The notes under the pieces: model-generated
Databases searched by the model: none
What the model was told of the DNA's origin: nothing
What the model saw: only the letters and a program-made list of their open reading frames with translations
NCBI RefSeq assembly: GCF_035046485.1
Contig: NC_085137.1
Location: 315,157,164-315,221,163, forward strand
Direction of reading: 5' to 3'
DNA length: 64,000 nt
DNA from: Aedes albopictus
Lineage: Eukaryota > Arthropoda > Insecta > Diptera > Culicidae
Program-made: the position numbers and the translations under genes
Shown: positions 11,501 to 23,500 of the stretch, one piece after another
How the letters are laid out: every line of letters starts with the position of its first letter
Position numbering within the stretch: position 1 is the stretch's first letter

Positions 11501-14500
11501 GTTCGAGATATTCTTGGACAGGAGTTCAACCTCGTCAATATGAGTATGATTCCGATGGGCACCTGCCAGGGCTTCGATACTCCCATCCACGTGACGAACG
11601 AACCTGAGAAGGCTATTCCTCCTCCAATTGCCAAGGACGATTACCTGCTAACCGTTGTTCTCCCAGCTGTGATCATCCTGGCGATGCTCCTAATAGCCTT
11701 CATCATTGCCTGTATCCTCTACAGGCGGCGGCTCACCGGCAAGATGGAACTTGGTAAGTCGATCATGCTCCGACGCGCGCTCCAAATTCAAAATCCCACT
11801 AACCCCAATTGGTGAAAGGCTAATTCATTATCCAATAATCGAAGAATATATCAATTTCCAACCTATCGCATCCCAATCCAATCAAGGTACCGATGAGGAA
11901 CGGAAATCGTTCCGCTCCAAGGGCATCCCGGTGATATTCCAGGACGAGCTGGACGAGAAGCCGGAGATCGGCAACAAGTCGCCGGTCATACTGAAGGACG
12001 AGAAACCGCCGCTGCTGCCGCCGTCCTACAGCAGCACCAACAACGATGGTAAGTAACAGCCTGCCTATATCGTATAAAACAATCATATAGAAACTCACTT
12101 ACTCGTATAATTGCCATGAACGTGGCGGCCACAATACGTACATCCGACGATATATCACAACTTTCTATAACCTATATAACGATGCCTCAAACAATCAATA
12201 ACAAAACCGCTGTCAACCAGCCTTGAACACAGAACCTTAAGACTCATAATCTAATATCATGCCAGATTAGCAGCGACTAATCGACGTCCGAGTGAGAGTG
12301 TTGACTTCTTCACGCGTAACTGTTCACTATGATCCACCACAAATTTAAGAATTTAGGGGGTTGGTGTTCGGCCCTTCGGTGGCGAAAGAAAAAAAACAAA
12401 CAATAGAAGTCAACAAGGGAGAAATTCGAACCAAAAGCAATGGCAGCGACCTCAACAATAAAAAATACTCGTGATTGGAAGCTCGGTACGTGAAACAGCC
12501 TATCTCTTAACTTCACTGAGAGCACCCGCATACTTGCCGATCTCAACAGCTTCTAGCAGAAATCTCAACCTTCTCGCCGAGTTCCAGATCGAGATTTCAA
12601 AAATAATTATTAGGAATGTCACCAAAACCGGTCGCATTTTTTATCTCGGACATCACTAAACTCGACCAATTGGCAGAGTTTTTGGAATGCGGTGAGATAG
12701 GTATAGAATCTACCCGTGTACAACATTTCAAGTCAACTGGTTCAAAATTGACGGAGTTATAGTGGAAAACAGACGAATATAGAAGCCACCGCCCAAGTGG
12801 CGCGATACCCTACATGGAATCTAGACCATGGATCTTTTTTCTCTCTGTGTTCTATCCCGATAAGCAGCTCGGTAAACGTCGTACACCAACGTCCCGACCA
12901 ATATTCCAATTAGTACGCGAGTCAACTCATACAGCACTTCCCGGAGGTTATTCAATTCCCAGTGAACCAGTGATCGTATAAGATGTTGCATAAGATGTTA
13001 AAGTGGAGGCGATATACGTACATTTTACATGCGCCTAAATGGATGCATGTACGCATACGGCCTCAACTTTATCATCTTATGCAACATCTTATACGATTAC
13101 TGGTTGTCTGGGTTCACACTGGATAGGTACACCAAAGCATCTATTGCCCGGAGCGTACGATGCGCCCCTCAAGGTAGATGAATAACTCGAAGTCGAGTCG
13201 AGTCGAGTTGTCTGACACTTACCCGCAGTTTGAGATCGAGGAGGAATGGCGGAAGCTACTCTCGGCCAACAGCCATCGCGGCCTATTGCAGTTCAACCGA
13301 TTGCCCCTTGTAGTCAATCCCTGGACAGTCCAGCCGTATCTTAATGGCCTCTTTATCGCTGGTCGGATCAAGAAAGAACACTAGGGTAAATGTACCAATA
13401 GTGGTGCTATTAGTAGCTCCTTGTAGTAAAATAATTTAATCAAATTGATAATATCACAAAATAAAAAGTCTAAAAACCATAATTGGTAGTTTATCACTTA
13501 AATTTGCTAGGAAAAATGTTTATTCCAATTTTTGCTAGTAAATCACTTGCACCAACTAAAGGTACACGGTTCCTATTATGGAAGTAAAATTTAACATTGA
13601 TTCCTATAGTGGCGCATCCCATTGAATTTTTATGGGAACCACCACTATAGGAACACTACCAAAAAATAAGGTAAAAAAAAATTAAATAGGTTTTTCGGCA
13701 AAACCTGAACACAAAACTGAATTAATGTTATTAATTAGGAACACCTAAACCTTGATTTACGTCCACTATTGGCTTAGCGAAAAAAAATTCTACCGACAAA
13801 ATAATGATCAAAATACACATTTTTATATTTTTGTACATTTCTCCTAATCACGAAGATGTTTTAAAAAATATAAAACTGTTGAGTTTGCTCATTGTCTTAG
13901 CGGTAGAATTTTTTGTCGCTCAGCCAAACATGGACGTAAAAAAAGGACAAGGTGTATGATGCATCCATTAAAAATGTCATTTGCATGCTTTTTGGTCGAA
14001 ATAGTGCTAAACTCAGGCCAAACATGTCTAAAGGTCCTATCTGCAGAAGAGATGCTCTCTTTGGTTTCCCTTTCGTTAATATCTCAGCTGTTTAGGGTAA
14101 CGGTTGAATTTTGGACCCCTAGAGGACATTGGTTTGAATTCAAAATCAAACAGATTCAGAGGGTATTTACACATAATGATGATGTTAGTATGTTCGTAAA
14201 AGCCTCCACTGTCCGTTAGTTTTGGACACCTCAATATATTTTGGACCCTCTTCAGTATATATTTTGGACACCCGGTGTTTAAACTCGTTTGAAACTATTT
14301 TGGAAGAATTTGCCGCATGAATATGCTGGATCACATCCTAATTACTTAATTGACAAAGGCTGATTAGACGAACTTTGCGAATTCAATGCGCTAGAATGAT
14401 AAACGTTTTTGTTTACATCTGCAAGTTTCCTCAGCACCGCAATCTCTTTTTGTAAACATGATGCGAAACTCGCACGGATGACGAGATTGGTAAAAAATAA

Positions 14501-17500
14501 TTTCAAGGCAAATAAGAATATTTTCTGTGAGGAAATGATTGCTGCCCGTGCAGAGCGACCTTATTTAGCGAATGATTCTAAAAATTTCCGTCATCTCATC
14601 ATTGAACCTGTGTAAGTTGTGATAATAGGACACAGGGGGTCCAAAATATATGGGGGTTCAAATTATATTGGTTACCCTATTTGTATTATGATTGTCTCCT
14701 TGCATTGAACGATGGTCAAAACAATCGTCTTTTGATTTATACTGCAAAAATAAATGAAAAAAGTACCATTACATTGCAATAAATGAAAGAGAAAGTGAAC
14801 AAAGAGAGCCTCTCAAATGCAGATAGGACCTATTGAAATGTTTGGCCTGAATTGTCACTACCACCACTATTGGTACTACATCCACTTAGGGAGCTTTTAC
14901 CCTACCGCAATATTCATGCTGTTCTCAAGCGTGTTTGTGAGTATAGTATCTACTTACGTTTCGAAAGGTGTCGTTTCGCTTTCTCTCGAATCGAATTCGT
15001 CAGACATATCGCGGACAAAAGACAGTATTCGATCCTCGCCTCCGAAAAGCGTTCAGCAACTCCGTTCCTACCTCGGTGCTGTGAACTGCCAGCAACTAGA
15101 AAACTTCATCAAAGAGGGTTGACCTATCCGAAGCAAATTGCGGATCAAGATGTCAATAATACTTCGCTAGACGAGATGAACTTCAAGTCGTCAACGGCTG
15201 AATCATTTTTGTTGATCAAATCGTCATGTCACTCAAGTTTCACAAGCGGATTGCTCGACAAATGCATCCTGGGCACCCTGAAATGGACTGGAGTCTCTTG
15301 CCCGCAGCTATATGTACTAGCCGAACTTGGGTGATGACGTGGCGCAATTCGTTCGACTTTGTACAGTGTGCGCTGACGCAGAGAAGGCTCACTTACTATC
15401 AAGCCGTGGCAACGTTTCCACATTGGATGCCTACTCCAAGTGATCTGAAATTTCTAGCACTCGTTCCATCACCACAACGGAAACCCTGGATTAGCTTCGT
15501 AGGACGTGGGATTCTCTGGTCTCTGAAAACGACACGCAATTCACCAGCATGCAGTAATGCAGTGTCAACAGTATTGTCGCGAAAATGGTATCAATCATTT
15601 TCGCACTGCGTTCTATCAATCGCACTCTAACGGTCAAGTTGAGCGATTCGAACTCCATCAAACGTGGTCTCAAGAAGCTGAGCAACGGGGTAAGCTCACC
15701 CACACAGGAGGATCTGCAGACATTCCTCTCAGTGTAGGTAACGCTAAACTTCAAACCAAAACACACCAATGTGAACGTCTCCTCGGAAGACCAGTACGAA
15801 CTACTTGGAACCTCATGAAGAAGTGTGATCCTGTAGCCTCGGCTGACAATAACCTCAAGCGAAAATAGTAGTTCAATCCCCAGCTTGGAGGAATCAAGTG
15901 CGACTTCGAAGAAGATGAGCTGATGCACGTTGAGCAGCTTTCCCGGAAATCCGAGTCTTGGATATCTGTCCGTCATTCAGTAACTGCCTGGTACAGCAGT
16001 TGATGGACTTCGTTACAGTGGTTCAGGTTTGACTGCGTTACCTACACTGTGAAATACCAGCTGAGGCTATCTTGAAGGCCGGGCTTTTTGAGCCTTCCTT
16101 CTGGTGTATGCTGTTTTCGGGGGGGGAGGGCTTGGGAGAAGCGGATCAAAAAATGTGGATTTTAGCATTACGTAATACAGTCAGGTCTTTTTTAAGCGGT
16201 TTTCATTTACGCGGCCGCGTAAATGAAAACTCCATACAAAAAAAAAAATTCATCGTCTTATTTTTGCATAATTCGTCGAGAAATGGTGAGACTTTTTTAC
16301 GCGGTTTTTTGAATTTTGAACTGAGTTTTTTTTACGCGGTACGTATCCCCGCGTAAAAAAAAGCCTGACTGTAAATGGATGATGCTAGATCCCTGAGCAG
16401 TTCGTACTTGGATTCGTCGGTCTTAACGAGCTCCGCCGGTGCCACTGTTGCCATGAGCTTGCCATGATTTTGCTTGGCCGCCCACATTGACTTCAAAAGT
16501 TCCAAGGCAAGCTGAGAGCAAAATGTAGTACGTGGAATGGAGTCAGTGGAACAAATGGAGATTTTAGAGCAGAAAATCGCAGCGCTGGCGGTGATACTGC
16601 AGCGGGGAACACGGCAGAACGTTGAATTATATAAAGAGAAGCAGAAGCAGCAGGCCCGCCTTTTTGGGAGAACACCACCCGGAAGGGACGCAGTGCAAAG
16701 GAAAAGATTGGTTATATCTTTTTAGGAAACGCAACGGCTTCGTGTCGTGAGGAAATATGCAGAGATTATGATAGGAATCTATTAACGGATGGATGCAAGG
16801 GGATTGAAGGATGGAAGCGGCGGTTCTACGAGGACCTGAACAGGAAGGCGTAATGCGAGGAGCCACAAAATCCACAAAATCCGGTCAAATTATTTCATTT
16901 TCGGATGCCTCATTTTTCATTTCATTTATTTGGTATTACATCAAATTCAAGATAAAACTGAATCAACAACATTTCTCCATAATACACGGTTTGTGGATGC
17001 CGTTCTCCATCCTCGGTTACGCCCGAGATTCGCCAAGTCACGCTCTACCCATCGTGCTCTCTGCGCTCCACGCCTTCTCGCTCCAACCGGATTTGTCGCG
17101 AACACCAACTTTGCAGGGTTTTTGTCCGGCATTCTCGCAACATGCCCTGCCCATCGTATTCTCCCGACTTTGGCCACCTACTGGATGCTGGGTTCGTCGT
17201 AAAGTGCAGCGAGCTCTTGGTTCATCCTTCGCCGCCACACACCATTCTCCTGCACTCGAAAACTTCGAGTGGTTACAGGTCCTCCTCGAGCATGGTCCAT
17301 GTTCCGTGTTCGTAGAGGACCACCGATCTTATCAGCGCCTTGTATTGCTGTGTGCATTCAGAATGCAAATATCAAATGCGGGAGCACCAAATGCGGTAAC
17401 ATTTTCTAACAAGTAACCCGATGTCAGTGGGAGCTTTTGAATCCCAGGTTGACGATGGTTTTGGCTATGGTTGCTAAGTTGCCTTTGGTAACACTGTGTT

Positions 17501-20500
17501 ACCACGTTTGGAGCGCATTTGGGCACCGTTTGCATCTTGAACGCACACAGCAATACGTGGGTGAATCTTTTTAGACCACAGCTTCTTCTGGAGCCCATAT
17601 GTAGTAGGCTAGGTACGACTTCCTTCGATGATGTGCCTTCGTATTTCACGGCTAACATTGTTGTCAACCGTCAGTAAGGAAACGAGGCACGGCATAATGA
17701 TCACAAGGCAGGCTATGTAAACATTTTTTTTTATCTTTATTAACGAGATTTTTAGCCCTAGGCTAGTTTATCTCGGGACCCACGCTTGACTTCCCTTCCG
17801 AAGTAAGAACTCACATTTTGAGAGTTTTGTCGGGAGTGGGATTCGATCCCAGGTCCTCGGCGTGATGGTCAAGTATTCTAACCATCCCACCAGCTCCGCT
17901 CCACTATGTAAACATCTATTTTGGATGTAAATATGTGGCGTCGTTCTTATCCTGTTTCACGTTGATCAAATTGGTGTAGAGTACTATATTACCTATGAAC
18001 GATTTGAATTACGTCATCAATAAGCTGTCAGATTTCGGGTATATATCACCTTCTGCATATCGTGGAAACGAGGTAGATAAATTCGCTCCACCACCTCGAA
18101 GGTATCCCCACAGACAAACAGACGTAACACATAGAACAATTTTCGTGAAAATCCATCGCCCGTTTCACACTACCATCACCTGGTGGAAATGTTTCACGAA
18201 ACACTTTGTTGTGCAATATCGTCAAAAGAAGGCGTTAGTATGAAACGTCAAACGCAAAGAAAAACGATGCGCGCGCCTCTGGTTGTGAAAGCCACAACTA
18301 CGAAGATTTAAAATGATCGTTAAAAGAGTGGTCGATGGAAATTTCGCGAGTGTTACGTCTGTTTGTCTGTGGTATCCCCGTTCATGATCACTAGACCTGT
18401 TCACTTTGAAACTTTTTTCTCCGATTCTCCGTGACACATCAAATTATCAATCCACATGTAAAACCAAGTCTTCAGTCCAAAATTGAGCCAAATTGATGAA
18501 GATTTAAAGGTGTATCAAATCGATTTTGTGTTTTTTTAGCCCAGAAATTTACTCAGAAACTAGCTGACCCGGCAAACCTTGTATTGCCCCTTTTAATTGC
18601 TGGTCTGTGTTCTAATGTTTTTGTTAATTTCCTTAACATGTTCTACATATGAACATAGATACCCACCATTACGACAAATTAAACCGTTTAAAAATCTTGT
18701 TGATCATTTCATTAAATAAATAGTTGTATGGCTCCAAAGAATCTGTAAACTCATTTGTATAACATCGGAAGCCCGGCTCCAGAGGCACGTTATATTCCAT
18801 TTGGTACATTTGTCTCAGATAAAGAATGCTGTTTGGTGGTTTGGTTGCTAATCAACTTTTTATCTATTCAACTTAAATTGACAACTCGACCATAGAATTT
18901 ACAGTTCAACTGCCATAAACTACACAACAGCGCCACTCGAAAGAAAAACCTTCGATAAAAAGAAGGAAACATTTAGATTTGTTGTAAATTTTGGCAGTTG
19001 GTCCGTAAATAAAATGTAACAGTGTGACTTGAAATTTATCTGTATGTAAGCCTTCCGTTTCAAACACCGCAGAGGTCTCACACCAAGCTAAGAACCTTCC
19101 CCGGCCCAAACATATCTACCTACAAAATTTCACACCGATTGGATAAGTGGTTTCCGAATGCATAATCGTCATACAGACAGACAGCGCGAGTAATAAATTC
19201 CCAGAGAAATTCCCAGAGGTATTTCTGGAGTAATTCCATGAAGAATTTTTGGAAGAATATCTGGATGAATTACTGGAGGAAGAATCTTTAGTGGAATTCC
19301 TGAAGGCATTTCTGGTAAATTCCTCTAGAAATTACTGGTAGAATACTGGAGTAGAATTCCTGGAGGAATCCCTGGATTCTTGGAATCATGCGTGTATAAA
19401 CTCCGAGAGATGATTTCTTTGATAAATTTCCGTTGTTATTTCTGAACGAATTACTGCTTTAATTTCGGCGAGAATTCCTGAAGTAATATCTACAGGAGTT
19501 CCTGGGGTAATTCCTGGTGGAATTCTTAAAGGTATTCCTGGAGGAGTCCCAGAATCAAATGCTGAAGAAATTCCTGGATGAATCCCTGGAGGAATCCCTA
19601 TGAAAATCCCAGGAGGAACTCCTGGAGGAACTCCTGGAGGAATGCCTGGAGTTATTCCTAAAAGAATTCCTGGAGGAATTCCTAGAGCGATCCCTGGAGG
19701 ATTCCCTAGAGAAGCTCCTGAAGGAATGCCTGGAGACATGCCTGTGTGGGCTTCGTGGTCGTGCGGCTAGAGGCGTCAGTCATCTAGGCGTTTCGTAAGC
19801 CTCGGAGTGTGGGTTCGATTCCGCTCCAGTCGGGGAAAACTTTTCGCCAAACGGAAAATTCTCCACTGGGCCACTGGGTGTTATGTGTGTTGTCCGTTGT
19901 CATATGTTAGTGCTCGTTCAGTCTGTACAACCTCTGGTTGAAGACGGTGTAGTGTCTTTTTAATTCCTGGAGGAATATTTAAAGAAATTCTCCGAGAAAT
20001 CTTAAGAGGAACTCCTGGAGGAATTTCTGGAAAATTTTCTTGGAGAATCGTTGGAAAACTTTCAGGTAGAATCCCTGGAGAAATCCTTTAAAGAATTTCT
20101 GAAGAAATTCTTCGAGGAATTCCTAGTGTAATTTCTGCAGGAATTTCTTAAGGTATCTCTAGAGAAATACCTGGAGGAATTCCTCGAGGAATCTTTGAGA
20201 AATCTCCAGAAGAATTCCTGGAAGAATCCCTGCAGAAATCCCATTAGCAATTTCCAGAGGAATGTCTGGAGGAATTCCAGGAAAAATCTTAGAAGAACAT
20301 CTGGATGAATTTTTGGTGGAATTATCGAAGGTATTCCAGGAGGAATCCCCGTAAGTATCTTTAGAGGAATCCCTGAAGAAACTTCTGGTAAATACCTCGA
20401 CCAATTCCTGAAGAAAATCCTGGAGGAAATGCTGGTGGGATTCCAGGAGGGATCCCATGAACCAATTTCTGGTAAAATCTCTGGAGGAATCCTTGGAGCA

Positions 20501-23500
20501 ATACCTGGAGGAGAAATTTCTGGAAAAACTCCTCAAGGATACCCTGGAAGAATTCCCGGAAAAAATCCTGGAGGAATTACTGAAGAAATTCATAAACGAA
20601 TTTCAAAAAGGAATCCTTGGAGGATTTTCTGGATCAATTCTTTGGGTGATTTCTGAAGGTATTCTTGGTGGCAATCCTGCAGCAAATGCCTAGATGAAAT
20701 CCAGAAATCCTGAGGTAAACTCTGCAGGAATTCCTGAGTTAATATCTGCAGTAGTTCCTGGGGTAATTCCTGGTGGAATTCTCAAAAGTATTCCTGGAGG
20801 AGTCCCAGAACTAAATCCAGAAGGAATGGCTGGATGAATCCCTGGAGAAATCCCTATAGAAATCCCTGGAGGAATGCCTTTAGGTATTTCTGAAAGAATT
20901 CCTGGAAGAATTTCTAAAAGAATTCGTGGAGGAATTCCAAGAGCAATCCCTAGAGGAACTCCTGCAGGAATGTTGGCCCCTCAGCTCCAATGTCGTGCAC
21001 GCTTGTTATGCACTACAGCCAGCTTGCACGATTTTAAAGCTGGGGGGCCAAATGCGCTGTAGTTACGCGCATGCTAAAGCCCTTGGCCTCCAGCGCCCGG
21101 CCATCTTGTGAACATCTTTTCTGGCTGTAGCCATCCCCATCTCAGCCATTCGTTCAGTGCTTGGTCGTCGAAAGCCGGTCATTTTGGAACCAAAGTGCGG
21201 GTAATTCCACGTTCCCGAAGCCCCACCAGCTCGGCCTCCGTTTCCGGCCATCCCGAGGACATTTGCTCCGGTCGAATCATCACCATCTCGGCCGAACGTT
21301 TTCCGCACGGCCGTTGAAAGATGGCCATTTCGGACCAAAGCACGGGCAAATTCACGCGCCCGAAGCTTCATCAGGTAGGACTGTCTCCCCGATCCCGGCC
21401 GCCCGACTGTATTTCTTCGATCCTGGACTTCTCCCCGCCGCTGCCACCGCCACTGCTCCCAGTTACCACCGTCGTTGCTCCTCCGCTCGCCTCTGAAGTT
21501 TCCATCCTGCCCCGAAACCTGGGGATTTGGGCTGGTTTCTCTCCGAAACAGAGCCGATAGGTTTCAAAAATCCAAAAATAAGTGTTTTATACTGTATGCG
21601 GTGGGCAAACATTGAATTGCCATTCCACATTTGACAATTGCTGGGCTCATTGCAGCACCGCACTCTAGATTAGTTTTGTTTGCGACCGTGTTGAACTTCT
21701 CTCTCAGCTCATTTCCGGTTTATTTCTTTGGGAGTCCCCCTTTCCAGCGACCGGAGGAGTCTCACACTATGCTAAGAACCTTCCCCGGCCCCAAAAGTAC
21801 CCACATACAAAGTTTCACGCCGATTGGTTCAGTAGTTTCCGAATGCATAGCGGTCAGACAGACAGACAGACAGACAGACGGAAATTCATTTTTATATATA
21901 TAGATTCACAAAATTGCTCCGAAAAGATGCCGGAGATACCGTTAGGATATAGTTAGAACAATGCTCTACAACTTTGCCGAAGACACTACGGTGTTTAAAT
22001 TGCGTATTTCGAAGATATTCAACAATTTTAGTTAAAAAATCACGAAAAAACACGATATTTTTACGATTTTACATATAAAAGTCATGTAATTTTACATTGT
22101 TTTACGTGACTATATTAATAAGCGATTACTCCTTTGTGTAATGAACATTTCGTCCATACATCGTTTGTGTGTAGGAATTCGTTTTCATTGACTAATTATC
22201 AAAAGTATGTCACGTTGATACTAAAAATCGCACAGAGTTACCAGCACGAATTAAAACAAAGTTACCCATGATTAAGACGTCATGCCATCGTATTCTAAAG
22301 TCTTTTGATTTATTGCCCGTTGCAAAGATTTATAGATTCCGACGCAAATAAATTATTAGGCTCATTTTCAGCGTGGGCGAATTATAAATGTTTGTTTATA
22401 TCACTGAGAAACCGAACTACTCTTTAAAGGGTGAAAAAGTACTCTCTTTGAGAGTAACTAGGTGAACTCATAAAAAGAGTAAAGTCATCGTACTCTTTAA
22501 AGAGTAAATCGGCTGTACGTCAAAACAAGGTGTAAATTTTACCCTTTATCTTGAACTGTAGAAAACAACAAAATGGGTGAATTTTACCCTCCCTTTATAA
22601 TAAATTTCGTGTTGCATAAGAAAATTAAATTTTAAATAATTAATATTAAAAACAAATTAATCACGTACACGGTGGAAAACTGTGAAGAGTTTATTCAAAT
22701 CGATTTTGTTACGTCATTACATATAGATGGAATTTAACAAATTTAGAAGCAAGAATGCATTCGTTGAGTTGCTCAGCATAAACGGATTCCTCGATGTCCT
22801 CATCTATTAGCCTTTTCCGGGTCGAAATCCCGTCTCCTTTTGCCATCCATACAGGGAAGATAACGGAAACTTCTTGTATTGACGGTAGCTGCATCGCAAC
22901 ATGCATTTTTTTTTTTGGAGTAGATGCGTTTCTTGGCTATGTCCGTATGGGAGCAACAACCTGAGCAACAAACCTGAAATTTTTATGTAATTTACTTTCA
23001 ATGTTATTATTGACTATTATAACATGAATGTACTTACCATCACACAAAGGTTTTCAAGTTCAAGAAGAGTTTTCCATTTATTAATCAATAGAAAAAAGGC
23101 TTGTCTTTACTTAAGACTAGAAAATTAAACAGATTTGAACTTTCAGGAGAGGAAGTGAATTTTCACCCATTCCTTGACCCATTCTTCATTACACCAACGA
23201 ACCTAACCTCAAAATGACTGACAATTCACAGGTCATTTTGACAGATGTAACATGAACATGAAAAGGACGGCAACAATATCGATAAAGTAGAATATATTAT
23301 CCGTCTTTTTCGTGCATGTGTGTGGTCTGTCAAAATGACCTGAGAACTGTCAAACAATTTCATGGCTAGCTTTGTTGGTGTAACGAAGAATTATAGGGTA
23401 AAGAATTTAAATATAGAAAAGGGCAAAAAGTACCCTTTATTTAAAATTTGAAAGTACCCTTTATTTTGACAGCTCCATACATCTGCAAAAAATGGGTACT

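Larger units (their letters stand above)
16930..18383 (-). pseudogene. RTE-type non-LTR element, 3' part (minus)
   Basis: On the minus strand: GDTFEVVERIYLP (near 18100), then DNNVSREIRRHI (near 17680), YGLQKKLWS, and the C-terminal RIRWAGHVARMPDKNPAKLV, FATNPVGARRRGAQRARWVE. This order is the RTE-type region downstream of the RT palm. It is the continuation of the RT part at 26661-29110; the two are split by the 8.26 kb element. It is also interrupted by MITEs at 17343-17554 and 18109-18371 and a SINE at 17727-17905. Confidence 0.8.

Noticed and set aside
11754..11815. Read-through of the Dg exon into KSIMLRRALQIQ and a stop as a real C-terminus
   Set aside because: A strong GTAAGT donor sits at 11754 and splicing to 11887 restores the conserved tail. 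Retained intron remains possible but unsupported.
13178..13384. 68-codon plus frame starting at 13178 as a small host gene
   Set aside because: Protein-like in part (FEIEEEWRKLLSANSHRG) but without splice sites, promoter or recognisable family; sits between MITEs in the Dg intron. Could be a transposon scrap.
14830..15990. Intact gypsy-type provirus
   Set aside because: Only decayed pieces of RT end and integrase remain, with frameshifts, no gag or env and no LTR pair.
19386..19739. 117-codon frame with Gly-Ile-Pro-Pro repeats (also 48151-48465)
   Set aside because: Falls wholly in degenerate minisatellite; other frames and both strands are equally open. No start context or conserved domain.
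19195..20975. Regular repeats that could suggest a CRISPR array
   Set aside because: Units are contiguous and degenerate with no unique spacers, in a eukaryotic intron with no cas genes.
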